From NCBI GenBank assembly GCA_002295885.1, contig DBGM01000011.1, forward strand, positions 35,196-99,195: DNA of 64,000 nucleotides. The letters run 5' to 3'. This DNA comes from Phycisphaerales bacterium UBA854 (lineage in GTDB: Bacteria > Planctomycetota > Phycisphaerae > Phycisphaerales > SM1A02). Positions 15,928-24,762 of the stretch are shown here, piece by piece (position 1 is the first letter of the stretch; each line of letters opens with the position of its first letter). The notes below the pieces were generated by a model. The model did not search any database. It was not told where the DNA came from and saw only the letters and a program-made list of their open reading frames with translations. The translations under genes and the position numbers were made by a program.

Positions 15928-16827
15928 CTACAGACTACCACCGACCTCGCGGATCGCCATGGGCAGCGCGTCGGCCAGTTCGGAGGCCAGCATTCCCACC
16001 GCACCGTGATCACGTTCCCAGCGGCGTCCCGCGATAGCGTGGAGCCGGGTTCCCAGCGCCGCCACCCCTGCGGGCGGTTCCTCGGGCGACTGGGCCAGCA
16101 GCGAAGCGATCACCCCCGCCTGGACATCACCGCTGCCCGGTACGGCGAGCACCACCGACCCCGACGAGCACATCCAGTGATCGGTCCCCGCGGCGACGAC
16201 CGTGCCGGCCCCCTTGAGCACCACCACCCCGCCGCTCCGCGCCGCCAGCGCCAGGGCGGCGGCTCGTCGCGACGCCTCGTCCGGACCGGCTTTCGGCAAC
16301 CCCAGCGCCGAGGCCAGACGGGCGTACTCACCGGGATGGGGAGTCAGGATGCACTCCCGGACACGGCCGTCAAGCAGTGCCGGGGCATCGGCAATGGCGT
16401 TGAGCGCGTCGGCATCGATCACCATCGGAACACCGGGGGTCGAGAGAAGTTGCGACACCACGGCCCGCACCTCCGGACCACGGCCCAGTCCCGGTCCGAC
16501 CACGACCGACTGCACGCCGGTCTCTGCAATCCCGATCGCCGCGCACGCGCGGGGTGCATCGAGTCGACCGTCCGCTTCGGCGGGCAGGATGCAGCCGGTC
16601 GCGGACGACAGGAGCGACAGGCCGCGATCGAGGATGGGCTCCGGCATGGCGAGCACCACCCGACCGCATCCGCTGCGCAGCGCGCCCAGGCCGGCCAGCG
16701 CCGGTGCACCAATCATCCGCTGGTCGGGACCGCATCGGCCTCCGACGACCAGAACGGTGCCGAAGGTGCCCTTGTGTGCGGCGTCGGGTCGGAGCGGAAG
16801 CGGACTGGGAACCAGTGGTCCCGTCAC
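15928..16827 (-). CDS. nnrD: ADP/ATP-dependent NAD(P)H-hydrate dehydratase
   Basis: This ribokinase-fold enzyme repairs hydrated NADH and NADPH. Recognisable blocks in the 299 residues are the start (HKGTFGTVLVVGG), VVGPGLGRGPEVR, VIDADALNAIADAP, TPHPGEYARLASAL, VLKGAGTVVA and the nucleotide/catalytic block PGSGDVQAGVIASLLAQ. The catalytic aspartate is kept, although the usual GTGD reads GSGD. The N-terminal epimerase domain (NnrE) is not fused here. Its ATG overlaps the stop of the transglutaminase-like gene (ATGA). Confidence 0.88.
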   Translation of the reverse strand: MTGPLVPSPLPLRPDAAHKGTFGTVLVVGGRCGPDQRMIGAPALAGLGALRSGCGRVVLAMPEPILDRGLSLLSSATGCILPAEADGRLDAPRACAAIGIAETGVQSVVVGPGLGRGPEVRAVVSQLLSTPGVPMVIDADALNAIADAPALLDGRVRECILTPHPGEYARLASALGLPKAGPDEASRRAAALALAARSGGVVVLKGAGTVVAAGTDHWMCSSGSVVLAVPGSGDVQAGVIASLLAQSPEEPPAGVAALGTRLHAIAGRRWERDHGAVGMLASELADALPMAIREVGGSL

Positions 16828-18290
16828 TTCGCATCGACCTCGAGCACGCCGATCTCCATGTTTCCGATCAACGCCAGCATGTTGTACTGATCACCGATGC
16901 CGGTATCGTCGGCGAGGCTGGAGGTATCAACCAGCACGTGCCCGATCGTAAAGGGGACCGGCATGGTTGCATCGAGATCGATCCAGTGCCCGTCGACGAT
17001 CGCCTGCGTCCACATGTGCCATCCGTAGACGCTCGGACCACCGTTCTCGGGAGCGAAGTAGACCAGACCCGTCGCGACCCGGGCGGGGATCCCATCCGAC
17101 CGCAGCATGGCCGCCAGCAGCACCCCATGCTCGGAGCAGTCGCCGGTGCGGTTGCGTGCCGTCTCGGACGCCGATGCGAAGGCGGTCCGGTAGTTCTTGA
17201 TCGAGATCCATCGGTGCACGAAGGCCCGCAACGCTTCGGCCCGGTCGCCGGCATCGGTGCCCACGTCGACGAGTGCCTTGTCGACGAGATCCCGAATCGC
17301 CTTGTCGTCCGGATCGATCATTCCGGAACCCGATCGGTACTGCGGATCGGCAAGCTCCTCCTTCGTGGCCTTCGAAGGCGACCCCAGATCCATGATCTGA
17401 ATCACGGCGCCCGCTTCGTCCGTCGACTCGATACGCTGGAAACCGGCGGACGGAAGCTGCGGCATCGCTCCGTCCTTCGCCCGAAGCCGGAACCGACCCG
17501 TGCGGGCGTGGAGCCAGTCCGGAATCGGACGATCGGGTCGGATCATGAGGTTGAGCATGAGCTCGGGACCCTTGCCCCGCACGGCGGCCATCGCCCGCTC
17601 ACGGGTGGAAAGGGTCATGTCGATCTGCCCGAAGGGCGCCTTCATTTCCGTGGACAGCAATGTCCAGTCGGACGCGTACCGTGAGACCGAAGGGAACGGC
17701 AGCTTGTCCATCTGCATCGACCAGACGCTGGCCGTCCGCTCCACTCCGTCGATGCGAAGCGTCTCCGGCTCCAGCCGCGTGTAGGTCATGGAGACCGGTT
17801 CGGGCCCGAAGTCCGGCGAGAGCGTCGTCAGGGTGATCGTGTCCTTTCCCGCCTTCGCCGCCGCGCGGAATGCATCCTGCAGCGCACCGGGAGCAAGCCA
17901 CGGCGTGGACGGAGTCGGCACCACCGTTTCGTTGCGACGTCCGTCCTGCTCCGTGACGATGCGAATCGAGTCTCCTTCGAATGTCCACAGCGTGGTCATC
18001 TGCTGGACACCCATGTCCTGACGCGACGTCATCGACCGCGGCGTACCGTCGCGGGACTCGACCCATTCCACCTGAAGGGTCATCGACACCTCGACCCCCG
18101 CCCGACTGATCCGGAAGGCGGTCTCGTTCATCGTGGTGCGGGCATCGCCCTCGACCCGGTCCACCATGTGGGACCAGCCCGCCGGAGTGCCGGCGAGCGT
18201 CATGCCGAACCACTGATCGGACTCCGCCGAGGCCTGTGATCCGAGTACCGCCAGACACGCGAGCGCAGCGAGGCGTGCGACAAGACTCAT
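16824..18290 (-). CDS. Secreted transglutaminase-like (papain-fold) protein
   Basis: The 488-residue product has an N-terminal signal peptide (MSLVARLAALACLAVLGSQA). The C-terminal transglutaminase-like domain has a full catalytic triad in order: cysteine in NRTGDCSEHGVLLAAMLRS, histidine in VYGWHMWTQAI and aspartate in HWIDLDATMPVPF. The long N-terminal part (about 25-300) is a beta-rich region of unknown role. Members of this group are usually exported proteases or amidases; the substrate is unknown. It overlaps both lysS and nnrD by four bases, so all three are probably co-translated. Confidence 0.85.
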   Translation of the reverse strand: MSLVARLAALACLAVLGSQASAESDQWFGMTLAGTPAGWSHMVDRVEGDARTTMNETAFRISRAGVEVSMTLQVEWVESRDGTPRSMTSRQDMGVQQMTTLWTFEGDSIRIVTEQDGRRNETVVPTPSTPWLAPGALQDAFRAAAKAGKDTITLTTLSPDFGPEPVSMTYTRLEPETLRIDGVERTASVWSMQMDKLPFPSVSRYASDWTLLSTEMKAPFGQIDMTLSTRERAMAAVRGKGPELMLNLMIRPDRPIPDWLHARTGRFRLRAKDGAMPQLPSAGFQRIESTDEAGAVIQIMDLGSPSKATKEELADPQYRSGSGMIDPDDKAIRDLVDKALVDVGTDAGDRAEALRAFVHRWISIKNYRTAFASASETARNRTGDCSEHGVLLAAMLRSDGIPARVATGLVYFAPENGGPSVYGWHMWTQAIVDGHWIDLDATMPVPFTIGHVLVDTSSLADDTGIGDQYNMLALIGNMEIGVLEVDAK

Positions 18291-19846
18291 GGATCCTCCG
18301 GCTTCATCAGCGGGAAGAGCACCACGTCACGGATGCTCGACTGGTTGGTCATCAGCATCACCAGACGGTCGATCCCGACGCCGACGCCCCCCGCCGGTGG
18401 CATGCCCACCTCCAGAGCGTCGATGAAGTCGCGGTCCATGGCGCGGAAGGCGTTGACCTCGTCGTCGGCCCCGTCCAACTGGTCCTCGAACCGTGCCAGT
18501 TGGATCGCCGGATCGTTGAGTTCGGTGTAGAAGTTCCCGAGTTCCATCCCGGCGACGAACAGCTCCGCCCGGTGGGAGAGCACGGGATCGTCGGCATCCG
18601 GACGCGTCAACGGAGAGACCGCACTCGGGAATCCGGTGACGTAGGTCGGCACGGACGGATCGAGCAGCGGTTCCCCCCGCGACTCGAACAGCGCCTCGAC
18701 CAGCAGCCAATGATCACGGGTCTCAGAATCCTCGATGCCGGCGGCCGCGGCCGCGGCCCTGACCGCCGCCTCGTCCCGCATCTCCACGCCGGCACCTTCG
18801 CGTACGAGATCCTCGTAGGTCCGACGGGCGAAGGGCTTCGACCAGTCGATCTCCAGTTCGCCCCACGAACGGACCATGGATCCTCCGTCGGCAAGCATGG
18901 CGGCGACCTCCCGGCACATGGATTCCACGAGCTCGAGCGTCGTCTCGCAGTCTCCGAACGCCTGGTAGGCCTCGAGCATGGTGAACTCGGGGTTGTGACG
19001 GCGACTCAGTCCTTCGTTGCGGAAATTGCGGTTGATCTCGAAGACCCTGGGCATGCCGCCCACGAGCAGCCGCTTCAGATACAACTCCGGTGCGATCCGC
19101 ATGTAGAGCTGCATGTCCAACGCGTTGTGATGGGTGATGAACGGCCGGGCAGCTGCGCCCCCCGCGATGGCCTGCATCATCGGCGTCTCCACCTCGACGA
19201 ATCCGCGGTCCTCCATGAACCGGCGTATGCACGAGATGATCCGGGATCGTCCGTAGAAGACCTGCATCGTCTCGGGATTCGCGTACATGTCGACGTAGCG
19301 TCGCCGGTACCTGGCCTCCTGGTCGGTCAGGCCGTGGTACTTCTCCGGAGGCGGCGCGAGCGACTTGGCGTGGACCTGGAAATCGCTCGCCCAGACGCAG
19401 ATCTCGCCCTTTCGGGTCATTCCCATTCGCCCCTCGGCGACGACCACGTCTCCGTAGTCCAGCTTGGAGGCGAGCTTGAAGGCGGCTGGTTCCATCTCCT
19501 GCTTGGAGAGGCTGACCTGGAGGTCCCCCGTGTGGTCGCGCAGCACCATGAAGACCAGCTTGCCCATGGCCCGATGCTGGACGCAGCGGCCGGCCACCTT
19601 CACGACGGGCCGGGGGTCGTCGATCGATTCGTCGGACTCCTGGGATGCCGTCCACGCATCGTGTGCGGACTGGTCGAAGGTCTCCCGTGCGTCGTGAAGC
19701 GAGATCAGGCCGTCGACCCGATGTCCGTAGGGTTCGAGCCCCAGATCCTCCCGCCATCGGCGCAGCTTGTCACGTCGTGCTGCGACGAGGGACGAGGCGT
19801 CGGTGGTCTCGGGAGAGCGAAGTGCGATGGGCGTTGGTGCTGCCAT
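18287..19846 (-). CDS. lysS: Lysyl-tRNA synthetase, class II
   Basis: The enzyme charges tRNA-Lys. The N-terminal OB anticodon-binding domain (about 70-175) includes GRCVQHRAMGKLVFMVLRD. Class II motifs follow: RYRRRYVDMYANPETMQVF, then FRNEGLSRRHNPEFTMLE (motif 2) and GVGIDRLVMLMTNQSSIR (motif 3). The 519-residue length from ATG 19846 is normal; the much longer open frame upstream lies antisense to an SDR gene and was rejected. It is divergent from that gene with 48 bases between. Confidence 0.95.
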   Translation of the reverse strand: MAAPTPIALRSPETTDASSLVAARRDKLRRWREDLGLEPYGHRVDGLISLHDARETFDQSAHDAWTASQESDESIDDPRPVVKVAGRCVQHRAMGKLVFMVLRDHTGDLQVSLSKQEMEPAAFKLASKLDYGDVVVAEGRMGMTRKGEICVWASDFQVHAKSLAPPPEKYHGLTDQEARYRRRYVDMYANPETMQVFYGRSRIISCIRRFMEDRGFVEVETPMMQAIAGGAAARPFITHHNALDMQLYMRIAPELYLKRLLVGGMPRVFEINRNFRNEGLSRRHNPEFTMLEAYQAFGDCETTLELVESMCREVAAMLADGGSMVRSWGELEIDWSKPFARRTYEDLVREGAGVEMRDEAAVRAAAAAAGIEDSETRDHWLLVEALFESRGEPLLDPSVPTYVTGFPSAVSPLTRPDADDPVLSHRAELFVAGMELGNFYTELNDPAIQLARFEDQLDGADDEVNAFRAMDRDFIDALEVGMPPAGGVGVGIDRLVMLMTNQSSIRDVVLFPLMKPEDP

Positions 19847-19851
19847 GACAG

Positions 19852-19857
19852 TAGAAT
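19852..19857 (+). promoter_or_regulatory. Candidate -10 element (TAGAAT) for the SDR-pfkA run
   Basis: TAGAAT lies 38 bases before the SDR start in the 48-base gap between divergent lysS and the SDR gene. No convincing -35 is visible. The same hexamer recurs before three other plus-strand genes in this window. Confidence 0.4.
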
Positions 19858-19894
19858 GGTAGCCCGAGCACCGAAGGCGTGCCGGGAGGACACC

Positions 19895-20662
19895 ATGAGC
19901 GAAAACCATCACGGTTGCATCGCCGTCACCGGTGCGGGCAGCGGCATCGGAGCGGCCACCGCGGGACGGATGGCCGAGTCCGGACGCCCCGTCCTGCTCA
20001 TCGGCCGTCGCGGGAAAAAGCTGGTTCCCGTCGCGGACGCCATCGAGCGGTCCGGCGGAACGGCCCTGGCGATGGAATGTGACGTGCGGGACGAACCCGC
20101 GGTCCGGGACGCCGTCCGAGCGGGGATCGAACGATTCGGCGGCATTGCCGGCCTCGTCAACGCCGCGGGCGTGATGCCGGTGGGCCCCATGCCCGAGGCC
20201 GATCCCGCGGACTGGCGTCGCATCATGGACGTCAATGTCCTGGGGAGTCTCCACGCCATCTCGTCCGTCCTTCCGGACATGCTGGAGCGGGGCAGCGGCC
20301 ACATCGTCTCGATCGGATCGGTCGCCGGGCACACGCTGTTTCCGGACGCCACGGTCTACTGTGCGAGCAAGTCCGCCCTCCATGTGATCAGCGAAGGACT
20401 GCGGGCCGAACTGGCGATTCGACGGCGCGAGGACGGCAACCGGATCCGCGTGTCGCTGATCGCACCGGGAGCGGTGGACACCGCCCTCCCCGACACCATT
20501 GCGCACGCTCCTTCTCGCGATGCCACGCAGAAGTGGTACCGCAAGATGGAGGGCATCCTGAAGCCGGACGACATCGCGGCCACGATCCAGTGGGCAATGG
20601 ATGCGCCTGAGCACGTCTCGATCAATGAACTCACGGTTCGCCCCACTGAAATGGTACGTTGA
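19895..20662 (+). CDS. Short-chain dehydrogenase/reductase
   Basis: This is a classical NAD(P)-dependent SDR of 255 residues. The cofactor motif is VTGAGSGIGAATAGRM, NAAGVMP replaces the NNAG motif, and the catalytic residues appear as Ser in SIGSVAGH and Tyr-x-x-x-Lys in VYCASKSAL. LIAPGAVDT follows as usual. GGGAGGA sits 5 bases upstream of the ATG. The substrate cannot be read from sequence. The stop is 5 bases before the pfkA start. Confidence 0.9.
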   Translation: MSENHHGCIAVTGAGSGIGAATAGRMAESGRPVLLIGRRGKKLVPVADAIERSGGTALAMECDVRDEPAVRDAVRAGIERFGGIAGLVNAAGVMPVGPMPEADPADWRRIMDVNVLGSLHAISSVLPDMLERGSGHIVSIGSVAGHTLFPDATVYCASKSALHVISEGLRAELAIRRREDGNRIRVSLIAPGAVDTALPDTIAHAPSRDATQKWYRKMEGILKPDDIAATIQWAMDAPEHVSINELTVRPTEMVR

Positions 20663-20667
20663 CACCC

Positions 20668-21774
20668 ATGCCGAGCGATCCCACCATCAAACGCATCGGA
20701 CTGCTGACCGGCGGCGGCGACTGCCCCGGACTCAACGCCGTGATCCGGGCCGTATCGAAGTCGGCGATGTTCCAGCACGACATCGAGGTCGTCGGCATCC
20801 TCAACGGATACGAAGGGCTGATACGGAATCAGGTCGAGCCGCTGTACGCACCGGACGTCTCGGGCATCCTCACCCGCGGCGGAACCATCCTCGGCTCCAA
20901 CAACCGGATCAGTCCGCAGCACTTTCCCGTCGAGGAGAACGGCGAGATCACGTACGTCGATGCCACCGATCGATGTCTGCAGACGATCGAGGAGCATCGC
21001 ATCGATGCGACGATCGTCATCGGCGGCGACGGGACCATGGCCTGCACCATGCCGCTGATCGAGGCCGGCGTCCCCTGCATAGGCGTCCCGAAGACAATCG
21101 ACAACGACATCATCGGCACGGACCTGACCTTCGGATTCACGACCGCGATGACCACCGCCACCATGTCGCTCGACCGGCTGCACACGACGGCGGACAGCCA
21201 CAACCGGGTGATGGTGTGCGAACTGATGGGCCGCAATGCCGGCTGGCTCACCCTGGCCGCGGGAATCGCCTCCGGCTCGGACGTGATCCTGCTTCCCGAA
21301 ATACCGTTCTCGATCGATCTGATCTGCGAATACCTGGAGGACCGGATGCGATCGCCCGCCGGATTCTCGATCATCGCCTGCGCCGAGGGTGCCCACCCCG
21401 AAGGCGAAGGACAGATCGTGTCGCAGGTCGTCGAGGACAGCGTGGAACCGATCCGACTCGGAGGCATCGGCCACCTGGTTGCCGCGGCGATCGAGGAGCG
21501 GACCCGGTTCGAGACCCGCACCACCGTGCTCGGACATGTCCAGCGCGGCGGACCACCGGTCGCGATGGACCGGGTGCTGGCAACCCGGTTCGGTGTCGCA
21601 GCGCTGGAACTGCTGGTCTCGGGCCTGCAGAACCGCATGGTGGTCTGGCGCAACGGCGACATCGACCACATCCCGCTGAGCGACGTGGTCGGCGGGCAGC
21701 GACTGGTTCCCATGGGACACCCCATGATCCACGCGGCGAGCGCCGTGCGAACCTGCTTCGGACAGGACCTCTGA
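20668..21774 (+). CDS. pfkA: 6-phosphofructokinase (probably ATP-dependent, group III type)
   Basis: This enzyme commits fructose-6-phosphate to glycolysis. The 368 residues show TGGGDCPGLNAVIRA, then GGDGTMACTMPLIEAG, GVPKTIDNDIIGTDLTFGF and MGRNAGWLTLAAG. The glycine of GGDG (position 104 in E. coli numbering) is typical of ATP users, while the lysine of PKTIDND (position 124) is shared with pyrophosphate enzymes. That Gly/Lys pair is known from actinobacterial and plant ATP-PFKs. It sits in a run with an SDR and gmhB. Confidence 0.9.
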   Translation: MPSDPTIKRIGLLTGGGDCPGLNAVIRAVSKSAMFQHDIEVVGILNGYEGLIRNQVEPLYAPDVSGILTRGGTILGSNNRISPQHFPVEENGEITYVDATDRCLQTIEEHRIDATIVIGGDGTMACTMPLIEAGVPCIGVPKTIDNDIIGTDLTFGFTTAMTTATMSLDRLHTTADSHNRVMVCELMGRNAGWLTLAAGIASGSDVILLPEIPFSIDLICEYLEDRMRSPAGFSIIACAEGAHPEGEGQIVSQVVEDSVEPIRLGGIGHLVAAAIEERTRFETRTTVLGHVQRGGPPVAMDRVLATRFGVAALELLVSGLQNRMVVWRNGDIDHIPLSDVVGGQRLVPMGHPMIHAASAVRTCFGQDL

Positions 21775-21777
21775 ACC

Positions 21778-22335
21778 ATGCACCGCTGCGTCTTCCTCGA
21801 TCGGGACAACACCATCATCGACAACGACGACCACCTCGGCGATCCGTCGGCGGTGGAGCTCTTCGACGATGCGGCGGACGCACTCCGGTCTCTGCACGAC
21901 GCGGGATGGCTGCTGGTGGTGGTGACGAATCAGAGCGGCGTCGCCCGGGGACTCTTCACCGAGGACGACGTGCACGCCGTCCACGCCGAAATACGCCGGC
22001 GACTGTCGGACGCCACCGGACGGGATCTGATCGACCACTGGTACCACAGTCCCTGGCATCCCGAGGGCGAGGTGGAACGGTTTCGCGGGGAGCATCCCAC
22101 CCGCAAGCCGGAACCGGGCATGCTCCTGGAGGCCGCCGAATCCCACCGCATCGATCTGACGGCGAGCTGGATGCTGGGAGATCAGGTCCGTGACATCCGG
22201 GCTGGACAGGCCGCGGGATGCCGCACCATCCTGCTCACCATGGGCGGCGTCTCCACCATGGACGACCCCCAGCCGAATGCGATCGCCGACTCCATCTCCG
22301 CCGCGGCGGCAGTGATCCTGAGCGACGGTGCATGA
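21778..22335 (+). CDS. gmhB: HAD-family heptose bisphosphate phosphatase-like protein
   Basis: GmhB removes the 7-phosphate from heptose 1,7-bisphosphate on the way to LPS-core heptose. The 185-residue protein has FLDRDNTIIDND (nucleophile Asp8 and Asp10), VVVTNQSGVARGLF, TRKPEPGMLLEAA and WMLGDQVRDIRAGQAAGC, which is the family order. The cysteines that bind zinc in E. coli GmhB are absent: the loop reads YHSPWHPEGEVERF with EHPTRKP after it. It overlaps a heptosyltransferase-like gene, which supports the heptose role. Histidinol-phosphatase activity is an alternative. Confidence 0.82.
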   Translation: MHRCVFLDRDNTIIDNDDHLGDPSAVELFDDAADALRSLHDAGWLLVVVTNQSGVARGLFTEDDVHAVHAEIRRRLSDATGRDLIDHWYHSPWHPEGEVERFRGEHPTRKPEPGMLLEAAESHRIDLTASWMLGDQVRDIRAGQAAGCRTILLTMGGVSTMDDPQPNAIADSISAAAAVILSDGA

Positions 22336-23354
22336 TGGTCCCGCCCGACATCGAGCGACTGCTGCTCATCGCCCCCACGTGGATCGGGGACACGATCATG
22401 GCGAGCGGACTCTTCCGGGCCGCACGGGCCGCGTGCCCCACGGCCGAACTCACGCTGGCGGCCCCCACCAATCTGCTTCCCATCGTCGAAGGCTCCGCCT
22501 GGTTCGACCGCGTCGTACCACTGGACAGTTCGGGTGTGTTCGGCCCGCTTCGGGCCGGACGCCGGCTCGCCCGACCACGACCCGACGCCGTGGTGCTGCT
22601 GCCCGGCTCGCTGCGTTCCGCGCTGACCGCCCGCTGGACCGGGGCACCGATCCGGATCGGCACCCGACGGGACGGCCGCGGCCCCCTGCTGACCCACTCG
22701 ATTCCCGATTCGGATCGCACCCGTCCGGCATCCACCGTCGACCACTACATGCGAATCGCCCGGGCCGCCTTCGGCGACGAACACGATGACGCCGGGCTGG
22801 AACTGACCGTCACGGAACGGGACCGGGAGTCGCTGCAGCGGCTCGAACTGGGCGACGACCCGCTGCTGCTGATGGTGCCCGGTGCGAATCGGCACGACAA
22901 GCGATGGCCGGCGGAACGATTCGCCGCCGTGGGTGCCGAGCTGCACCGGACCCACGGGCTGCGTCCGGTGGTCGCCGGAGCCCCCTCCGAAGGGGAACTC
23001 GTCCGCAGCATCGTGGAGACGATGGATGCCCCGGGCATCGACGGCCCGGCATCCGGACTTGATCTCCACGCGCTGAAGGCGGTCGCTTCCCGGGCGAGTC
23101 TGGCGATCTGCAACGACACCGGTCCCCGGCACATCGCCGCCGCCTGCGGCACCCCGCTGGTGAGCCTGTTCGGTCCGACGGACCACCGCTGGACGATCCT
23201 TCCCGGATGCATCGAGCGTCGCCTGCTTGCGGATCCCTTCCTGCCCGAGGATCAGGTGGCGGATCGGTGCCCGGAACACTGCGCAATCGACAGGATCACG
23301 ATCGGCGATGTGCTCGAAGCTGCGCGAAGACTGCTCGACGGTCCGCCGCACTGA
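22332..23354 (+). CDS. Family 9 glycosyltransferase (LPS heptosyltransferase type)
   Basis: The 340-residue product fits the ADP-heptose:LPS heptosyltransferase II (WaaF-like) pattern. It has an N-terminal LLLIAPTWIGDTIMASGLFR, a C-terminal Rossmann half with MVPGANRHDKRWPAERFA, and the donor site CNDTGPRHIAAACGTPLVSL followed by FGPTDHRWT. The start at 22332 overlaps the gmhB stop (ATGA), and another ATG follows at once. It ends inside the converging kinase-like gene (59-base overlap). It should act at the inner membrane, building LPS core. Confidence 0.85.
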   Translation: MMVPPDIERLLLIAPTWIGDTIMASGLFRAARAACPTAELTLAAPTNLLPIVEGSAWFDRVVPLDSSGVFGPLRAGRRLARPRPDAVVLLPGSLRSALTARWTGAPIRIGTRRDGRGPLLTHSIPDSDRTRPASTVDHYMRIARAAFGDEHDDAGLELTVTERDRESLQRLELGDDPLLLMVPGANRHDKRWPAERFAAVGAELHRTHGLRPVVAGAPSEGELVRSIVETMDAPGIDGPASGLDLHALKAVASRASLAICNDTGPRHIAAACGTPLVSLFGPTDHRWTILPGCIERRLLADPFLPEDQVADRCPEHCAIDRITIGDVLEAARRLLDGPPH

Positions 23355-23967
23355 GTTCCGACAGGGCCGATCGGACAACCTCCCGCCATGCACCACGGGC
23401 GATCGCGCGGCGGCGGCGAAGCTCGACGTCCAGCCGCTCCAACATCCGGGCGATCGCCATGAGGCCGTTCCCGCAGCGTCGGACCCCGACCGGATCGATC
23501 ACCCAGACCACCGGACCATCGGCGGCCGCTTCCACGATCACATTGGAGAGCCGGAGGTCACGATGCAGGAGGCCCGCACCGGAGATCAGGCGGATGACGA
23601 CGCCCAACTGGCGTGCGACCGAACGGCACGTCGCCGTGTCGTGGGACGATTCCTCCAGACACTCCATCACGGTGGAGCCGGGAACGTATTCCAGCTCCAA
23701 CCGATAGAGCCGTCGGGACCGGGCGGAAACGACGGTGGGGCCGTCCACCACCTGCGGAGTGGCGACGCCGATGGCGGCGAGCCGCCTCGCACCACGCAAT
23801 TGACGTGCCGGCTGGGAGATGCCGATGCAGTGCTTCGCCGCCGACCACAGGGTCACGGGCCAGTACTTGGCGGTGCGGGAGGCCTCGCCGGGCCGCTCGA
23901 CCAGCCAGACACTGCGCAGGCCCTCCTCCTTCAGGCAGGCGACGGCATGTTCCGGAGACCAGGTCAC
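23296..23967 (-). CDS. Small protein-kinase-fold protein (LPS core/Kdo kinase-like)
   Basis: The 223-residue protein has kinase catalytic landmarks: LLHRDLRLSNVIVE (catalytic loop) and VVWVIDPVGV in the metal-binding position, with an upstream VWLVERPGEASRTAKYWP lysine segment. Compact kinases of this form phosphorylate LPS-core heptose or Kdo (WaaP/KdkA group), and the neighbouring gmhB and heptosyltransferase genes fit this. The open frame runs to 24156, but that part overlaps plsY. I use the GTG at 23967, though the start is uncertain. Confidence 0.72.
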   Translation of the reverse strand: MTWSPEHAVACLKEEGLRSVWLVERPGEASRTAKYWPVTLWSAAKHCIGISQPARQLRGARRLAAIGVATPQVVDGPTVVSARSRRLYRLELEYVPGSTVMECLEESSHDTATCRSVARQLGVVIRLISGAGLLHRDLRLSNVIVEAAADGPVVWVIDPVGVRRCGNGLMAIARMLERLDVELRRRRAIARGAWREVVRSALSELSAADRRAVFAQLRAHRRS

Positions 23968-24051
23968 GGCCGCAGCATAGCGGGCAGATCCGGTCCGGTC
24001 GTGTAGGCTGTCTTCATCGGTTGATGAACGCCTGCGGCGGGGAGTATCGAC

Positions 24052-24762
24052 ATGGGCTGGACCTGGTTCTTCTGCATTCTCGGCGCCTACCTGATCGGTT
24101 CCATCCCCTTCGGCGTGCTCATCGGGCGTGCGCGGGGAATCAACATCCGGGAACACGGATCACGGAACATCGGGGCCACCAACGTTGGCCGCGTGCTCGG
24201 CCGACGCTGGGGACTGCTCTGCTTCGCCCTCGACATGGCCAAGGGCGCGATTCCGGTCGTGGTCGCCGGACTGCTCACCGACACCATCGGCCAGAATCCC
24301 ATGTTCGTCCCGACGGCATCTCTCTGGCTCTGGCTGGTGGTTGCGATCGCCGCATTCTGCGGCCACATGTATTCGATGTTCCTGAACTTCTCCGGCGGCA
24401 AGGGCGTGGCCACGGCCTTCGGCGTGCTCCTGGCGATGTACCCCGTTCTCACAATCCCTGCTCTGACCGGACTCGTCGTCTGGATCGCCGCACTGCTGGC
24501 GACGAGAATCGTCTCGGCCTCGAGCATGATCGCCGCCATAAGCATTCCCGTGGCGACGCTGATCGTCCTCGAGTGGTTCGGCACCCATGCCGAAGCCGAC
24601 GTGAGCACCGGCGACGTGCTCGCTCGCGGCTCGGCACCATTGACGATCACGATCGCCATTTCACTGCTGATCCTCTGGCGTCACCGGGCGAACATCGGCC
24701 GCCTGCTCCGAGGCGAGGAACCACGGATCAAGTCGCGGGCATCGACCACATCCGAAGGATGA
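24052..24762 (+). CDS. plsY: Acyl-phosphate:glycerol-3-phosphate acyltransferase PlsY
   Basis: PlsY is an inner-membrane enzyme that makes lysophosphatidate from acyl-phosphate. The 236-residue protein shows about five to seven hydrophobic segments and all three family motifs: GSIPFGVLIGRARGINIREH with GSRNIGATNVGRVLG, DMAKGAIPV, and GHMYSMFLNFSGGKGVATAF. GGGGAG lies 7 bases before the ATG. The C-terminus is slightly long and polar. It overlaps the UbiA-like gene tail to tail by 35 bases. Confidence 0.95.
   Translation: MGWTWFFCILGAYLIGSIPFGVLIGRARGINIREHGSRNIGATNVGRVLGRRWGLLCFALDMAKGAIPVVVAGLLTDTIGQNPMFVPTASLWLWLVVAIAAFCGHMYSMFLNFSGGKGVATAFGVLLAMYPVLTIPALTGLVVWIAALLATRIVSASSMIAAISIPVATLIVLEWFGTHAEADVSTGDVLARGSAPLTITIAISLLILWRHRANIGRLLRGEEPRIKSRASTTSEG

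Noticed and set aside
18236..19894. Long plus-strand extension in front of the SDR gene
   Set aside because: The SDR motifs begin only after ATG 19895, which has a strong ribosome binding site. The extension is antisense to lysS.
19847..20665. N-terminal extension of lysS
   Set aside because: LysRS family similarity starts at ATG 19846; the upstream part lies antisense to the SDR gene.
23968..24156. N-terminal extension of the kinase-like gene
   Set aside because: It would overlap the start of plsY and is polar, low-complexity sequence with no family match.
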